Shown here piece by piece: positions 62,941-64,000 of a DNA stretch of 64,000 nucleotides. The stretch is from Owenia fusiformis (Eukaryota > Annelida > Polychaeta > Sabellida > Oweniidae). The stretch covers positions 32,692,109-32,756,108 of the forward strand of contig CAIIXF020000002.1 in the NCBI GenBank assembly GCA_903813345.2. Direction: 5' to 3'. A program made the position numbers and the translations under genes. Below the pieces are notes generated by a model, which worked only from the letters and a program-made list of their open reading frames with translations, had not been told where the DNA came from and made no database searches. The first letter of the stretch is position 1, and every line of letters starts with the position of its first letter.

Positions 62941-63411
62941 AAATGTAGTCAATGATAGTAAATAGTCTTTCATTTCGCCATTTCATTTGAAAAAGAATAT
63001 ATCAATATGGTTAGAGACACTTAGGGTTTTTAAATTCCCTTAAGATACAAACAAATGATTAAACTACAACTACATTTGTAGACTTTACAAATTAATATTT
63101 CCATATGTCATTCTTAGATCATGCAATATTATTTAACTCAACAGAATGACATTAGCATTGAGAATACAGCATTTGTATTATGTCCCCATTCCCCCATTCA
63201 TAAAATATGAATATTTTCAAGTATCGGAGATCTTAGTTTTATGGCCTAAAAATAAATAATAAAAAGAAGTATTTCATAAAAGGTCTCATAAATCAAATCA
63301 TTTTATCTGGATGGTACGACCAAAACCCAAAACGGAAGTATGAACTCTGAATTATAGATGCACAATAGAGAGCAGTTGATGCCTTATTTATAGCACCCTG
63401 TATGATTACAT

Positions 63412-63600
63412 GTCAAAATGTACGTCTGCTCATGCTTAATTCTCTCTATTTCTCTCTAAAATTTGAATGAAGTATCTCACTTTCTGACATTTTTTTACAA
63501 TTTGGGGTACTGACTTCATGGCTGTTCATTTTATTCCTTCCTTATTCCTCTGTAGTGGAATCTGTAGTGCATTTATATTCTTGACCACTTTGGAATTTTA
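63412..63600 (+). repeat. Family A copy (longest)
   Basis: TCAAAATGTACGTCTGCTCA, TTTCTCTCTAAAATTTGAAT, GAAGTATCTCACTTTCTGAC and ATGGCTGTTCATTTTATTCC. It shares its left end with the copy at 38683. Confidence 0.7.
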
Positions 63601-64000
63601 TTGATGGGATATACTTGTATTAATTAATTAGAACATTCCTTTGTATATCAAGATAGCCAAATTTTTTAATAGTATCATGAAATGAAAGTATACAGGGAAT
63701 CCTCAGCATTATGTTATATAAATCTGAAAATGATATTGTACTAAGTTTAAAATCTATTTGCAGGGACTTAATAATAAAAAAAGTCCATACAACTAAAGAA
63801 CAAAGGCCAAAAACTTGCCTGGAACTGTTAGACAAAGAAAAGAACTTTTGAGTTGAATTTTAACATTTAAATGGCTTTATAGTATGTTTACTTGTGCACT
63901 GGGGATCAAAACTAAATGTTGCGATATTGTTCCCTTTTCTTGTTGCTTGAATCCACATTTTCAATATGTATACAAATCCACATATAAATCTAATGCATGA

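Larger units (their letters stand above)
61114..64000. other. 5' flank or distal intron of the LMO7-like gene
   Basis: AT-rich DNA with a (CT)n and poly-C tract at 62687-62720, a pogo-like fragment and a family A copy. I find no CH-domain exon that fits phase 2 with exon 2. If the gene has a full-length form, its first exons lie to the right of the window. Confidence 0.55.

Overview
The window is AT-rich animal nuclear DNA with intron-rich genes, consensus GT-AG splice sites and many short non-autonomous repeats. The two protein families, the intron sizes and repeat types such as a GGAC microsatellite tail on a tandem array suggest a bilaterian invertebrate, probably a lophotrochozoan such as a mollusc or brachiopod. 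The taxon is inference. Two host genes were reconstructed exon by exon by following splice sites and codon phase. They converge tail to tail. I saw no rRNA, tRNA, CRISPR array or bacterial-type operon.

1-13.5 kb (+): the 3' part of a membrane receptor guanylate cyclase of the natriuretic-peptide-receptor type. It reads as about 20 constitutive exons plus two alternative last exons. They encode the end of the ligand-binding domain, one transmembrane helix, a pseudokinase domain, a coiled-coil linker and a complete guanylate cyclase catalytic domain. The 5' end lies left of base 1. Its introns hold a 34-bp minisatellite and several TA- or TTAA-flanked elements.

13.5-20.4 kb: the convergent intergenic and UTR region, with a 0.94-kb TA-flanked inverted-repeat element, a 22-bp tandem repeat and a poly-C tract.

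20.4-59.0 kb (-): a very long LMO7/LIMCH1-type gene. From 5' to 3' it encodes the end of a calponin-homology (CH) domain, the LMO7 'SSWK-KRR' segment, a PDZ domain, long disordered regions, an E/R-rich helix and a C-terminal LIM domain. The main model (25 coding exons, 5,844 nt, 1,947 residues) closes in frame. So does an alternative (2,191 residues) that ends in a Ser-rich exon instead of the second half of the LIM domain. Two microexons of 24 nt, a tandem array of in-frame acceptors and a partial triplication of a PDZ exon stand out.

46.7-64 kb: two big introns and 5' flank, crowded with dispersed and tandem repeats. The predicted first exon lies inside a roughly 3.7-kb TTAA-flanked inverted-repeat element (57385-61113). 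This is the most interesting feature: a possible promoter and first exon supplied by a transposon, giving an LMO7 form that lacks most of its CH domain. The two genes are not functionally linked as far as the sequence shows: one makes cGMP at the membrane, the other is a junction/actin scaffold.
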